DNA of 48,282 nucleotides from Gordonia otitidis NBRC 100426. Its GTDB lineage: Bacteria; Actinomycetota; Actinomycetes; Mycobacteriales; Mycobacteriaceae. Below the pieces are notes generated by a model. The model had not been told where the DNA came from and did not search any database. It worked only from the letters and a program-made list of their open reading frames with translations. Where the stretch lies: the NCBI RefSeq assembly GCF_000248075.1, contig NZ_BAFB01000162.1:1-48282 (forward strand). The letters run 5' to 3'. Positions 38,535 to 46,769 of the stretch are shown in pieces. How positions within the stretch are numbered: position 1 is the stretch's first letter; each line of letters begins with the position of its first letter. Both the position numbers and the translations under genes were made by a program.

Positions 38535-39771
38535 GGTCGGCAGGCGCTCGCCTGGGAACCGGAGGAACCTGATCGGTGCCGCGGTAGCGGTGGCCGACCC
38601 CGACGGGGCCGTCGAGCGATCCGAGCAGGTCTGCGGAGGTCTGGACGAATGTGACCAGCGGCAGCCACGGGAGATGCCGGGTCTGCCTACCGACGGTGAC
38701 AGTGTCGGCTGGTCGATCAGCAGCGCGCCAGCTGACCGCAGGCGACCAGACGGTCACCGGATCGGTCGCGTTGGCGACCACGGTGCGTGACGATCCGTGT
38801 GCATGCGTGGCGATTGTGTCTGCCGGAACGCCGGAGAGCACCGTCGCCCAGACCATGCCGGGTCGGTGTTCGTCGGCCCAGACCCGCGCAGCCTCGGCTC
38901 CGATCGCTCCGAGGCTCTGGCCGTACAGGACGATGCGCGGACGACGGTGTGCCGGAACGGTCTCGAGAGTGGTGGTCAGCGCCGACAGCAGGGTGACGGA
39001 TGCGCGGCCTGCCGCGTCGCGAGCGGTGACGAATGCACGCCACGACGCGACCGAGGCGTAGCGGGGCGAGATCGTGTGCATGCGCCCGATGCGATCAGCG
39101 ATCGCATCGACGGCCCCGGTGTCCACCCACCCCGACCCCGTCGGAACCGCCACCAGCACGGCGTCGTCGTCGAGGCCGCCCTCGTCGACCCAGCGCTCGA
39201 CGAGTGCACGTGCATCGCGGTCGTTCGTGATCTGCTCCTGCAGCGTCGCTGACGATCCCGATGCCGACGCCTGTCCCGTCGTCGGGGTGAGCAGACCGAC
39301 CACGACCGCAGCGATCCCTGCGACGGCAACCGCAGTCTGCCGGGGGAGCCACACGATCGCCGCGACCACCACGGTCGTCGGGACGACGAGAGCGACGATC
39401 CACTCGATACCGACTCTGTCGTAGCCGAGCTCGGCGCGAATACCGTTCTGCCACCACATGTTCGCCGCAGCGCCGAACACGAGAACACTTCCGGCGGTCA
39501 CCGTCGGCCACCAGCGGGCGGCGAACGGTGGGCGGCGCCGATATGCCGTCCAGACCATCGTGCACGTCACGGTGAGCACAGCGCAGACGGACACCACCGT
39601 GCCCGCGAGCCAGGGCGTCCGGGGCAGAGGTGAGGGCCAGAGTCCGACCACCGTTGCGATCACCACCGCGCAGGCGACGGCCGGATGGAGGGGGCCGACG
39701 GCAGATCCGGTCCGGCGGCCGGCGGCGAGGGTGGGTGCATCGCAGTCGTTGCGGGCGGCGAGGTCGTTCAT
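38419..39771 (-). CDS. Membrane alpha/beta-hydrolase family protein
   Basis: The 450-residue protein starts with about four predicted membrane helices (residues about 30-170), then a soluble domain with LVAVPTGSGWVD, RIVLYGQSLGAIG (nucleophile Ser in GQSLG) and HLPWLPLVTFVQTSAD, matching the Abhydrolase_9 family of membrane hydrolases. The substrate is unknown. ATG 39771 overlaps the stop of the phospholipase gene by 4 bp (ATGA), so they are translationally coupled. Both may act on envelope lipids. Its 3' end overlaps the DUF389 gene by 116 bp. Confidence 0.82.
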   Translation of the reverse strand: MNDLAARNDCDAPTLAAGRRTGSAVGPLHPAVACAVVIATVVGLWPSPLPRTPWLAGTVVSVCAVLTVTCTMVWTAYRRRPPFAARWWPTVTAGSVLVFGAAANMWWQNGIRAELGYDRVGIEWIVALVVPTTVVVAAIVWLPRQTAVAVAGIAAVVVGLLTPTTGQASASGSSATLQEQITNDRDARALVERWVDEGGLDDDAVLVAVPTGSGWVDTGAVDAIADRIGRMHTISPRYASVASWRAFVTARDAAGRASVTLLSALTTTLETVPAHRRPRIVLYGQSLGAIGAEAARVWADEHRPGMVWATVLSGVPADTIATHAHGSSRTVVANATDPVTVWSPAVSWRAADRPADTVTVGRQTRHLPWLPLVTFVQTSADLLGSLDGPVGVGHRYRGTDQVPPVPRRAPADLTSCDVDASAANAPAECVSVTTPPVGTAGSAIRRGPYR

Positions 39772-40523
39772 CGTGCAGCTACTGCGGGTTGTGCGTCAGA
39801 CGAACTCTGAGCTGCGCCGTGCGTGTTCCCGTGGTTCTCGTCGGTCCCGTGGTTCTCGTCGGCTCGGTGGTCGTCGTGGATGAGGTGGCGAACCGCCGAC
39901 GCGGCTGCGGTCAGGGGCGTGAGGCGGTCGCGTGGGGGACCATCGCCCTCGTTCCACGTGTTCACCGCGAGTCCGACCCGTGCGAGCTCCGCCGCGGCAT
40001 CGCAGATCGGATCGTCACAGGTGTCGTGCATGCGCGTCACCAGCATCGTGTCGAGGCCGAGGCGGGCCCACGCGCCGAGCGGATGACCTGTGCGAGCCGA
40101 ATAGCGCAACACGTCGTAGCCGAAATCATGTGTGCGACAGAAAGGTTCGAACTTGTCGGGCAGCGGTATCGGTGACGAGCAGTCGCCGTCGGGATTGCTC
40201 GCGGTGCCTCCTTCGATGACAGGGCGGTAACCCATGGTCGACTCGAAGCCGGGTGGGAGCGCTGCCAACGCCCGGGCGCCGTTCCCGTCGAGTACGTGCC
40301 TGATGACCTCGGCTGACGCGGGGTCCTCGCCGATCCCCGCCGGCTGTCCACGGTGTGACGTGGCGCTGTCGCGCGTCGAGCTGATCGTCGTCGAGTGTGC
40401 GGCAGCATGGCCCGCGGGCAGGATCGGGAGCGCAGCGACGATGACCACAGCACAGAGCAGGGTCACCCATGGCCATCGGCGATGTCTGCGAACAGGGTGG
40501 GCGTGTGGGCGGCTAGCTGTCAT
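39768..40523 (-). CDS. Secreted prokaryotic phospholipase A2
   Basis: The 251-residue protein has a signal peptide (basic RRHRRWPW, hydrophobic 19-36, then AGHAAAHS) and the PLA2 catalytic pair His132-Asp133 in FCRTHDFGYDVLRY. Cysteines at 115, 129, 168 and 173 could form the two disulfides of secreted bacterial PLA2. It should hydrolyse the sn-2 ester of phospholipids outside the cell. The C-terminus has a short His/Asn/Glu-rich repeat (ADENHGTDENHGN). ATG 40523 has TAGCGT 7 nt upstream; open frame beyond it is non-coding. It is coupled to the membrane hydrolase gene. Confidence 0.88.
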   Translation of the reverse strand: MTASRPHAHPVRRHRRWPWVTLLCAVVIVAALPILPAGHAAAHSTTISSTRDSATSHRGQPAGIGEDPASAEVIRHVLDGNGARALAALPPGFESTMGYRPVIEGGTASNPDGDCSSPIPLPDKFEPFCRTHDFGYDVLRYSARTGHPLGAWARLGLDTMLVTRMHDTCDDPICDAAAELARVGLAVNTWNEGDGPPRDRLTPLTAAASAVRHLIHDDHRADENHGTDENHGNTHGAAQSSSDAQPAVAAR

Positions 40524-40530
40524 GCGATCG

Positions 40531-40536
40531 ACGCTA
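40531..40536 (-). promoter_or_regulatory. -10 box for the phospholipase/hydrolase operon (leaderless start)
   Basis: TAGCGT on the minus strand ends exactly 7 nt before ATG 40523, in the gap shared with the histidine kinase gene. Confidence 0.5.
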
Positions 40537-40701
40537 GGAATACAGGGCACTGCACCACATCGGTCGCGAGTGGGGTTACGACACAGCACATTCGCGTCGT
40601 TCAGGGGGTCGTACCTCCAACCAGAGAGCGAGTTCGATCTCCCTCTCGGGTATGAGGACATGTCGGAATCGCTCGCATACGGTGGACGGCGAGGTGATCA
40701 G

Positions 40702-42024
40702 ATGTTCCAACGCGTACGGACCTGGATGTGCAGGGCCGGTGCCGCCTTCGTCGACGAGGTGCGTGCCATTCCTGCGCTGTCGGATCCTGATCTGCGACGC
40801 TACTTCGCGTCCCGCATGAATCTGTTCTTCCTGCTGTTCGCGATCGTGCTGTTCGCCGTGGCGTGGCCGACGTCGAGTCTGACCCACGACATCCCGGCGT
40901 ACGCGATGCCGGCCACGGCGGCCGCCATCGCCTGGCCGGTTGCACTCGGGTGGTCGGCTCCCGTTGTCGGATGGGTTGTTTCGCTCATCGCCGCGATGGT
41001 GATCGGTGCGGTTGTCCCGACAGCACACGGCTGGCAGTGGTCGATCCAGGTGACGCACATCATCGCGTTGCTAGGGCTCTCGTTCATGGCCGCCGTGCGA
41101 AGTCCGCTGCGATGGTTACCGGTGATCTGGCTGGCGTCGACACTTGTCGTGGTGAATGCGGCGCCAGAGCCATATCGGCCCGGGTGGATCTTCGGGCTGA
41201 CCTTCGGTGCGATCGTGATCGCGCTGCTGCGCGGCCTCCTGGCGTCACGTGTGCAGCTCGCCCAGCGCACACAGGAGACCAGAGCCGCGGAGTCCGAGAC
41301 CGCGGTACTGCAGGAGCGCGCACGCATCGCCCGCGACCTGCACGACGTCGTCGCGCACAGAATGTCGATGGTGGTGGTGATGGCCCAGACGGCGCGGTAT
41401 CGACTCCCCGATGTCGGCGACGATGTCGCAGCCGAATTCGACGCGATCGCGACCGCTGCGCGTACCTCGCTCGACGAGGTACGGCAGCTGCTGGGTGTGC
41501 TGCGCGAGTCCGACGGTGGAACCAGGACCACACCGAATCCCGGACTCGAACACATCGAATCGTTGGTCGAGGCGACACGTCGGGCGGGAGCCGATGTGCG
41601 GTTGCACAACAGCGCGTCGGCGGTCGACGTCGGCGAGGCGTCGGGTCTCGCGGTCTACCGGATCGTCCAGGAGTCGCTGGCCAACGCGACCCGGCACGCA
41701 CCTGGCGCACCCGTCGACATCTGGCTCCGTGACGGGGCTGTCGGTCAGCTCGAACTCGCGGTGGTCAACGGGATCGGCACTGAGCCCCCACTGGGTTTGG
41801 CGGGCAACGGCGCGGGGATACCCGGCATGGTCGACCGGGCGCGCAGTGTCGGCGGTGCGCTCGTCACGAGTCACACACCCGACGGTGGATTCGCCGTGCG
41901 CGCGTGGCTTCCCGCCGCGTTCGCATCCGCCGACACCGCCCTGTACCGGTCCGGGGGCGAGCTGATCGCGCCGCCATCAGAGGAGCGCAAGCCCGCGATC
42001 GGGTCGTCGGGCGCCGAACGGTAG
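40702..42024 (+). CDS. Two-component sensor histidine kinase, NarL/DesK type
   Basis: The 440-residue kinase has about five membrane helices (40-180), a HisKA_3 box with the phosphoacceptor His214 (ARDLHDVVAH) and an HATPase domain with NATRHAPG and GAGIPGMVDRA. It should autophosphorylate and pass the phosphate to the response regulator encoded 10 bp downstream. No large sensor loop is visible, so it may sense within the membrane, as DesK-like kinases do. ATG 40702 is supported by GAGGTG 5-10 nt upstream; ATG 40660 is an alternative. The frame is open far upstream only by chance. Confidence 0.93.
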   Translation: MFQRVRTWMCRAGAAFVDEVRAIPALSDPDLRRYFASRMNLFFLLFAIVLFAVAWPTSSLTHDIPAYAMPATAAAIAWPVALGWSAPVVGWVVSLIAAMVIGAVVPTAHGWQWSIQVTHIIALLGLSFMAAVRSPLRWLPVIWLASTLVVVNAAPEPYRPGWIFGLTFGAIVIALLRGLLASRVQLAQRTQETRAAESETAVLQERARIARDLHDVVAHRMSMVVVMAQTARYRLPDVGDDVAAEFDAIATAARTSLDEVRQLLGVLRESDGGTRTTPNPGLEHIESLVEATRRAGADVRLHNSASAVDVGEASGLAVYRIVQESLANATRHAPGAPVDIWLRDGAVGQLELAVVNGIGTEPPLGLAGNGAGIPGMVDRARSVGGALVTSHTPDGGFAVRAWLPAAFASADTALYRSGGELIAPPSEERKPAIGSSGAER

Positions 42025-42027
42025 CGT
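42022..42027 (+). promoter_or_regulatory. -10 box for the response regulator, overlapping the kinase stop codon
   Basis: TAGCGT begins with the kinase TAG stop (42022-42024) and ends 7 nt before ATG 42035, so the regulator may be transcribed leaderless on its own as well as from the kinase promoter. Confidence 0.45.
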
Positions 42028-42034
42028 GCACCCA

Positions 42035-42742
42035 ATGCCGATCACGCTTGTCATCGTCGACGACCAGGCGATGGTCCGACAGGGCTTCTCGGCGTTGCTC
42101 GCCGCGCAACCCGATTTCTCGGTGCTCGGCGACGCCGCGGACGGTGCCGAGGCCGTCGAACTGTGCGCGCGGGTGACTCCCGACGTCGTGCTCATGGACG
42201 TTCGGATGCCGAAGCGGGACGGACTGTGGGCAGCGAAAAGGATTCTCGCCGGTCGACCCAAGGGACAGAGGAACACCGAATCCGATGCGGGCGCGGGTAA
42301 CCCGGCCAACGGCGCAGCGGGGGATACGCGAGTCCTGATGCTGACCACCTTCGACATCGACGACTATGTCTACGAGGCGCTGCGCATCGGGGCGTCGGGC
42401 TTTCTGCTCAAGGATGCGCCCGCCGACGAACTCGTCCGGGCGGTACGCGTCGTCGCCGCGGGTGAGGCGTTGCTCGCGCCGTCGATCACCCGACGACTCA
42501 TCGCGGAGGTGACCGCTCGACGCGAGCGCCGGGCCACCTCCTCCGAGCTCGGCTCGCTCACACCGCGCGAGCGTGAGGTGCTCGAGCTCGTGGCGGAGGG
42601 AAAGTCCAACGCCGAGATCGCCGCCGCCCTGTTCGTCACCGAGCAGACGGTCAAGACGCACGTCAGCGGACTGCTCGGGAAACTCGGGTTGCGTGATCGC
42701 GCTCAAGCGGTCGTCTACGCCTACGAGAACGGCGTGAAGTGA
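42035..42742 (+). CDS. NarL/FixJ family response regulator
   Basis: The 235-residue protein has a receiver domain (acidic Asp9-Asp10, phosphorylation site Asp55 in LMDVRMP, Thr104 in LMLTTF, Lys in FLLKDAP) and a C-terminal LuxR-type HTH (LTPREREVLELVAEGKSNAEIA, shown in part, with VKTHVSGLLGKLGLRDR). It pairs with the kinase encoded directly upstream. An unusual glycine/asparagine/alanine-rich insertion of about 20 residues (about 75-96) lies between helix 3 and strand 4 of the receiver. ATG 42035 is preferred over GTG 42026. Confidence 0.93.
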   Translation: MPITLVIVDDQAMVRQGFSALLAAQPDFSVLGDAADGAEAVELCARVTPDVVLMDVRMPKRDGLWAAKRILAGRPKGQRNTESDAGAGNPANGAAGDTRVLMLTTFDIDDYVYEALRIGASGFLLKDAPADELVRAVRVVAAGEALLAPSITRRLIAEVTARRERRATSSELGSLTPREREVLELVAEGKSNAEIAAALFVTEQTVKTHVSGLLGKLGLRDRAQAVVYAYENGVK

Positions 42743-42846
42743 TGCGGCTCGTCGGAGGTGCCGGCATTCGTCGTCGTCCGGCGCGGTGCACCGCGGCCCA
42801 CTAGATTGGACAGCGTCAACCCGGACGGCGGAAGGCAAGAAGACAC

Positions 42847-43881
42847 ATGGCGAAGAGATACGGCATCCTCACCTCCGGAGGCGATTGCCCGGGTCTCAAT
42901 GCGGTGATCCGTGGCGCGGTCCTCAAGGGCGAAACTGTGTACGGGCAGGAGTTCGTCGGCTTCCGTGACGGGTGGTACGGGCTGGTGTACGGCGACATCA
43001 TCGAGCTCTCTCGCACACGCGTCCGCGGCCTGAGCCACGAGGGCGGAACGATCCTCGGTACCAGTCGGTTCGGTCCGTATTCCGAACCCGACGGCGGCGC
43101 AGAGAACATCAAGAAGGTACTCAAGAATCTCGAGATCGACGGTGTCATCGCGATCGGTGGCGACGGCACCGCTGCCGCCTCGCAGCGCCTCTACGAGGAC
43201 GGCATCAACATCGTCGGTGTCCCCAAGACGATCGACAACGACATCGCCGCGACCGATTACACGTTCGGCTTCAACACCGCTGTCGAGATCGCCACGGAAT
43301 CCATCGATCGTCTGCGCACCACGGGCAACTCGCACAAGCGCTGCATGGTGCTCGAGGTGATGGGCCGTCACGCGGGCTGGATCGCGTTGCATTCGGGCAT
43401 CGCGGGTGGTGCGCACGCGATCCTGATTCCCGAGCACCCCGAGAGCCTGAATCAGATCTGCGCGTGGGTCACGAGCGTCAAGAATCGCGGCCGCTCGCCG
43501 ATGGTCGTCGTTGCGGAGGGCTTCAAACTGCCCGATATGGAGACCGCGCACTCGACCAAAGGACTCGACGGATTCAACCGTCCCCGACTCGGCGGCATCG
43601 CCGAGGTCCTCGCACCGATGATCGAGGAACGCACCGGAATCGAGACTCGCGCGACCGTCCTCGGTCACGTGCAACGCGGCGGCGTTCCGACCGCTTTCGA
43701 CCGGGTACTGGCCACCAGACTCGGTATGGCCACCACCGACCTCGTCGCCGACAAGGGTTGGGGGCAGATGGTCGTGCTGCGTGGGACGGAGATCGAACGC
43801 ACCACGTTCGACGAAGCTCTGGCCAACCACAAGCAGGTGCCCGCCGCGCAGTATCAGGAGATGCGGGTCATCTTCGGCTGA
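42847..43881 (+). CDS. pfkA: ATP-dependent 6-phosphofructokinase
   Basis: The 344-residue enzyme has SGGDCPGLNAVIR, IGGDGTAAAS (phosphoryl-donor site) and VPKTIDND (catalytic Asp). Gly at the position that distinguishes donors (GGDGT, not GGDDT) points to ATP rather than pyrophosphate, while the Lys in PKTIDND resembles the pyrophosphate enzymes, a combination known in actinobacterial ATP enzymes. It phosphorylates fructose 6-phosphate in glycolysis. GGAAGG lies 13 nt before ATG, and TAGATT at 42802-42807 may be its -10. Position matches Rv3010c, next to gatB. Confidence 0.96.
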   Translation: MAKRYGILTSGGDCPGLNAVIRGAVLKGETVYGQEFVGFRDGWYGLVYGDIIELSRTRVRGLSHEGGTILGTSRFGPYSEPDGGAENIKKVLKNLEIDGVIAIGGDGTAAASQRLYEDGINIVGVPKTIDNDIAATDYTFGFNTAVEIATESIDRLRTTGNSHKRCMVLEVMGRHAGWIALHSGIAGGAHAILIPEHPESLNQICAWVTSVKNRGRSPMVVVAEGFKLPDMETAHSTKGLDGFNRPRLGGIAEVLAPMIEERTGIETRATVLGHVQRGGVPTAFDRVLATRLGMATTDLVADKGWGQMVVLRGTEIERTTFDEALANHKQVPAAQYQEMRVIFG

Positions 43882-43913
43882 CGACCCGACCGACCCGGCG
43901 ATGCGCGCACGCA

Positions 43914-43919
43914 TAAACT
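43914..43919 (+). promoter_or_regulatory. -10 box for gatB (leaderless start)
   Basis: TAAACT ends exactly 7 nt before ATG 43927, and no ribosome site is visible, so gatB is probably transcribed without a leader, separately from gatCA. Confidence 0.5.
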
Positions 43920-43926
43920 GGGTGCC

Positions 43927-45429
43927 ATGACTGCCGCGACCGCCGAACTGATGGACTACGACCAGGTCATCGACGAGTTCGATCCCGTTCTGGGGCTCGA
44001 GGTGCACGTCGAGCTCGGCACCGACACCAAGATGTTCTGTGCGTGTCCGACCACATTCGGTGCAGATCCCAACACCCAGGTGTGCTCGGTGTGTATCGGA
44101 CTGCCGGGGTCGTTGCCGGTGGCCAACGCCAAGGCCATCGAGTACGCGATCCGTATCGGCCTGGCGCTGAACTGCTCGATCCGACCGTCGAGCACGTTCG
44201 CACGCAAGAACTACTTCTATCCGGACCAGCCCAAGAACTACCAGATCTCCCAGTACGACGATCCGATCGCCTACGACGGTCATCTCGACGTGGTGCTCTC
44301 CGACGGCACGACCTGGCGGGTGGAGATCGAGCGTGCGCACATGGAGGAGGACACGGGCAAGTCGCTGCACGTCGGTGGTGACGGCCGAATCCACGGCGCC
44401 GACCACTCGCTCCTCGACTACAACCGCGCAGGTGTACCGCTCGTCGAGATCGTGACCAAGCCCGTCACCGGCGCGGGTGCGCGAGCTCCGGAGGTTGCGC
44501 GCGCCTACGTATCGGCATTGCGTGACCTGCTCAAGTCTCTCGACGTCTCCGACGTCCGGATGGACCAGGGCTCACTGCGCTGCGATGCCAACGTCTCGTT
44601 GATGCGCAAGGATGCCACCGAGTTCGGCACGCGCACCGAGACGAAGAACGTCAACTCACTCAAGAGCGTCGAGGTCGCGGTCTCCTACGAGATGCGCAGG
44701 CAGGCAGCGGTTCTCGAATCCGGTGGCGAGGTGGTGCAGGAGACCCGCCACTTCCACGAGGCGGACGGCACCACGTCAGCGGGGCGTCGTAAGGAGACCG
44801 CCGAGGACTACCGCTACTTCCCCGAGCCGGATCTTCCTCCCGTGCAACCTGATTCGGCGTGGGTGGCCGAGATCGCCAGTACGTTGCCCGAGTTGCCGTG
44901 GGTACGCCGCGCCCGGATCCAGGCCGAATGGGGCGTCTCCGACGAGGTCATGCGTGATCTGGTCAACGTCGGCGCTGTCGACCTCATCATCGCGACCGTC
45001 GACGCCGGGGCGGCACCGGAGGCCGCCCGCGGCTGGTGGGTGTCGTTCCTCGCTCAGCAGGCGAACAGCCGCGAGGTCGAGTTGGTCGATCTGTCGATCT
45101 CGCCCGCCCAGGTCGCCACGATCATCGGGTTGGTCGACGAGGGAAAACTGACGACGAAGCTCGCACAGCAGGTGGCTGTCGCTGTTCTCGACGGTGAGGG
45201 CGAGCCCGCGCAGATCGTCGCCGACCGCGGACTCGAGGTGGTGCGCGACGACTCGGCGCTGCAGAAGGCGGTCGACGAGGCGCTGGCGGCCAACCCCGAC
45301 ATCGCCGACAAGATCCGGGGCGGCAAGGTGGCTGCCGCCGGAAAGATCGTCGGCGACGTGATGAAGGCGACGCGCGGTCAGGCCGACCCGGCGCGCGTCA
45401 AGGAACTGGTCATCGCCGCCTGCTCCTGA
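43927..45429 (+). CDS. gatB: Aspartyl/glutamyl-tRNA amidotransferase subunit B
   Basis: The 500-residue subunit has the cradle-domain motifs [20 protein letters not shown] (in part [11 protein letters not shown]), [26 protein letters not shown] and the conserved [11 protein letters not shown], then a C-terminal tail domain ([15 protein letters not shown]). It phosphorylates the misacylated tRNA carboxylate with ATP and receives ammonia from GatA. All signature segments and length are normal. It lies 46 bp after pfkA and about 6.4 kb from gatCA. Position matches Rv3009c. Confidence 0.97.
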   Translation: MTAATAELMDYDQVIDEFDPVLGLEVHVELGTDTKMFCACPTTFGADPNTQVCSVCIGLPGSLPVANAKAIEYAIRIGLALNCSIRPSSTFARKNYFYPDQPKNYQISQYDDPIAYDGHLDVVLSDGTTWRVEIERAHMEEDTGKSLHVGGDGRIHGADHSLLDYNRAGVPLVEIVTKPVTGAGARAPEVARAYVSALRDLLKSLDVSDVRMDQGSLRCDANVSLMRKDATEFGTRTETKNVNSLKSVEVAVSYEMRRQAAVLESGGEVVQETRHFHEADGTTSAGRRKETAEDYRYFPEPDLPPVQPDSAWVAEIASTLPELPWVRRARIQAEWGVSDEVMRDLVNVGAVDLIIATVDAGAAPEAARGWWVSFLAQQANSREVELVDLSISPAQVATIIGLVDEGKLTTKLAQQVAVAVLDGEGEPAQIVADRGLEVVRDDSALQKAVDEALAANPDIADKIRGGKVAAAGKIVGDVMKATRGQADPARVKELVIAACS

Positions 45430-45464
45430 CCACCAGATGCCCCGAGGGTCTGCACCCTGCGCAT

Positions 45465-45487
45465 TGACACGTCGTGACCGCGTGTCA
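45465..45487. terminator. Weak hairpin between gatB and the LppZ-like gene
   Basis: TGACACG (45465-45471) pairs with CGTGTCA (45481-45487) over a 9-base loop, between two convergent genes. There is no T-run, so it is at best an inefficient bidirectional terminator. Confidence 0.3.
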
Positions 45488-45496
45488 CACTCCCTG

Positions 45497-46687
45497 TCAG
45501 GCCCTGTTCTCCGACGACGCGGGTGGGATGAAACGCACCACACGGTCGTCGGTGCCGACCGGGTTACCAGAGGCCTTGTTCACGGTGGCGAACAGCATGG
45601 CACCGCTCGTGGAGCTGACGATCCTGCCCAGTGCGCCATAGCGCTTTTCCAGCACGACGGTCGGCGGGGTGATGGTCGGCTTGTCGCGGGTCGGTTCGGT
45701 GAGGGCGAGGATCTGCTGCGTGCGGGTGGTCGTCACGAAGATCTGCCCGGATGACACCGCGCAGCCGGCGACCTCGGGACGGTCGGGCCACGTCCACAGC
45801 ACCTTCGGCGCTCCCGATCCGACGGCCTGAAGCCGATCCTCGGTCTGGGTGCGGTCGGTGACGTAGACCGAACCGGTGTCGTTGTGGCACAGCGCCACGT
45901 TCGAGCCGAAACCAGCGGCGAGAATCTTCGGTGGGGGGTTGGCGCCCGACCCGAACGACGTCACGGACAGCAGTTTTCCCGCGAGTGACGTGGGGTTGGC
46001 TGCCGATGCCGGATCACCGGCGTCGCCGGTGGCGACAAGCAGTTCGGTGGGGGACCTGAAATACAGTGCTCCCATGTTTCCCGTGGCGCCCTTGGGAATG
46101 CCGGTGAGAATGGGTTTGGCGACGTCTCCGGGAGCGATGCGGACGACGCGGTTGTCCGACGCCGTGGTGACGAGCGCGTAGATGAGGCGGTCCTGGCTGT
46201 AGGTGGGCGACAAGGCGAAGTCGACGAGACCGCCGTCGCCCGAACCGTCGACGTCGAACGAGGCGATCGCCCGCTGTGGTCCGTAACGCTTGGCCGTGAT
46301 CAGCTTCCCCGTGGTTCGCTCGGCGACGACGGTGGTGGTCGCCTGGTCGTCGCCCGGCATGAGGCCACCGGTGGAAGCGAGGCACGTCGCGATGACCTGC
46401 GGGTCGGGATCGACGCACGGGCCGGTCGGCGGAGGCCCCGGATTCTGTGGTGCGCTCGGCTCGGGTGAGGGGGTCTTCTGCTTCTGTTCGAACGAATCGT
46501 TGTTGGCCGAGAACTGCCCAGCGGCCTGGTCGCGGTCCTGCGAGGAGAAATCGGCGCAACCGGTGAGCGCGGCAAACAGGACGAATGTGGCCGCGAGCAG
46601 CGCCCACCAATGCATCCGTCGACTGCCGGCGGTGTCCGGCCGCCGACCACCGGCCGTCCGGTGCTGCTCGCTCCGCCCCTCACGCAT
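45497..46687 (-). CDS. Lipoprotein with PQQ-type/sorbosone-dehydrogenase-like propeller (LppZ-like)
   Basis: The 396-residue protein has a basic N-terminus, a hydrophobic helix and the lipobox LTGC (Cys44), so it should be anchored outside the membrane. A Gln/Ser/Pro-rich linker leads to a propeller domain with the family segments GGLVDFALSPTYSQDRLIYALVTT (in part) and LLVATGDAGDPASAANPTSLAGK (in part), as in glucose/sorbosone dehydrogenase-like proteins. Whether it binds PQQ is uncertain. Its position, upstream of and divergent from a DoxX gene, matches LppZ (Rv3006) beside Rv3005c. ATG 46687 has TACTGT 7 nt upstream; ATG 46615 is an alternative. Confidence 0.85.
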   Translation of the reverse strand: MREGRSEQHRTAGGRRPDTAGSRRMHWWALLAATFVLFAALTGCADFSSQDRDQAAGQFSANNDSFEQKQKTPSPEPSAPQNPGPPPTGPCVDPDPQVIATCLASTGGLMPGDDQATTTVVAERTTGKLITAKRYGPQRAIASFDVDGSGDGGLVDFALSPTYSQDRLIYALVTTASDNRVVRIAPGDVAKPILTGIPKGATGNMGALYFRSPTELLVATGDAGDPASAANPTSLAGKLLSVTSFGSGANPPPKILAAGFGSNVALCHNDTGSVYVTDRTQTEDRLQAVGSGAPKVLWTWPDRPEVAGCAVSSGQIFVTTTRTQQILALTEPTRDKPTITPPTVVLEKRYGALGRIVSSTSGAMLFATVNKASGNPVGTDDRVVRFIPPASSENRA

Positions 46688-46694
46688 GCACACC

Positions 46695-46700
46695 ACAGTA
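46695..46700 (-). promoter_or_regulatory. -10 box for the LppZ-like gene (leaderless start)
   Basis: TACTGT on the minus strand ends exactly 7 nt before ATG 46687. A second leaderless promoter for the DoxX gene lies 56 bp away in the opposite direction. Confidence 0.5.
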
Positions 46701-46756
46701 GGCGATGCCCGACGACTCACCGCGCGCTGTTCGGGGGTGGTCCAGAGGTGACGATC

Positions 46757-46762
46757 TACAGT
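46757..46762 (+). promoter_or_regulatory. -10 box for the DoxX gene (leaderless GTG start)
   Basis: TACAGT ends exactly 7 nt before GTG 46770, with no ribosome site, supporting a leaderless transcript and this start codon. Confidence 0.5.
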
Positions 46763-46769
46763 CGAGAGT

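Noticed and set aside
42847..43881. Pyrophosphate-dependent phosphofructokinase
   Set aside because: The donor site is GGDGT, not GGDDT, so ATP is expected despite the Lys in PKTIDND.
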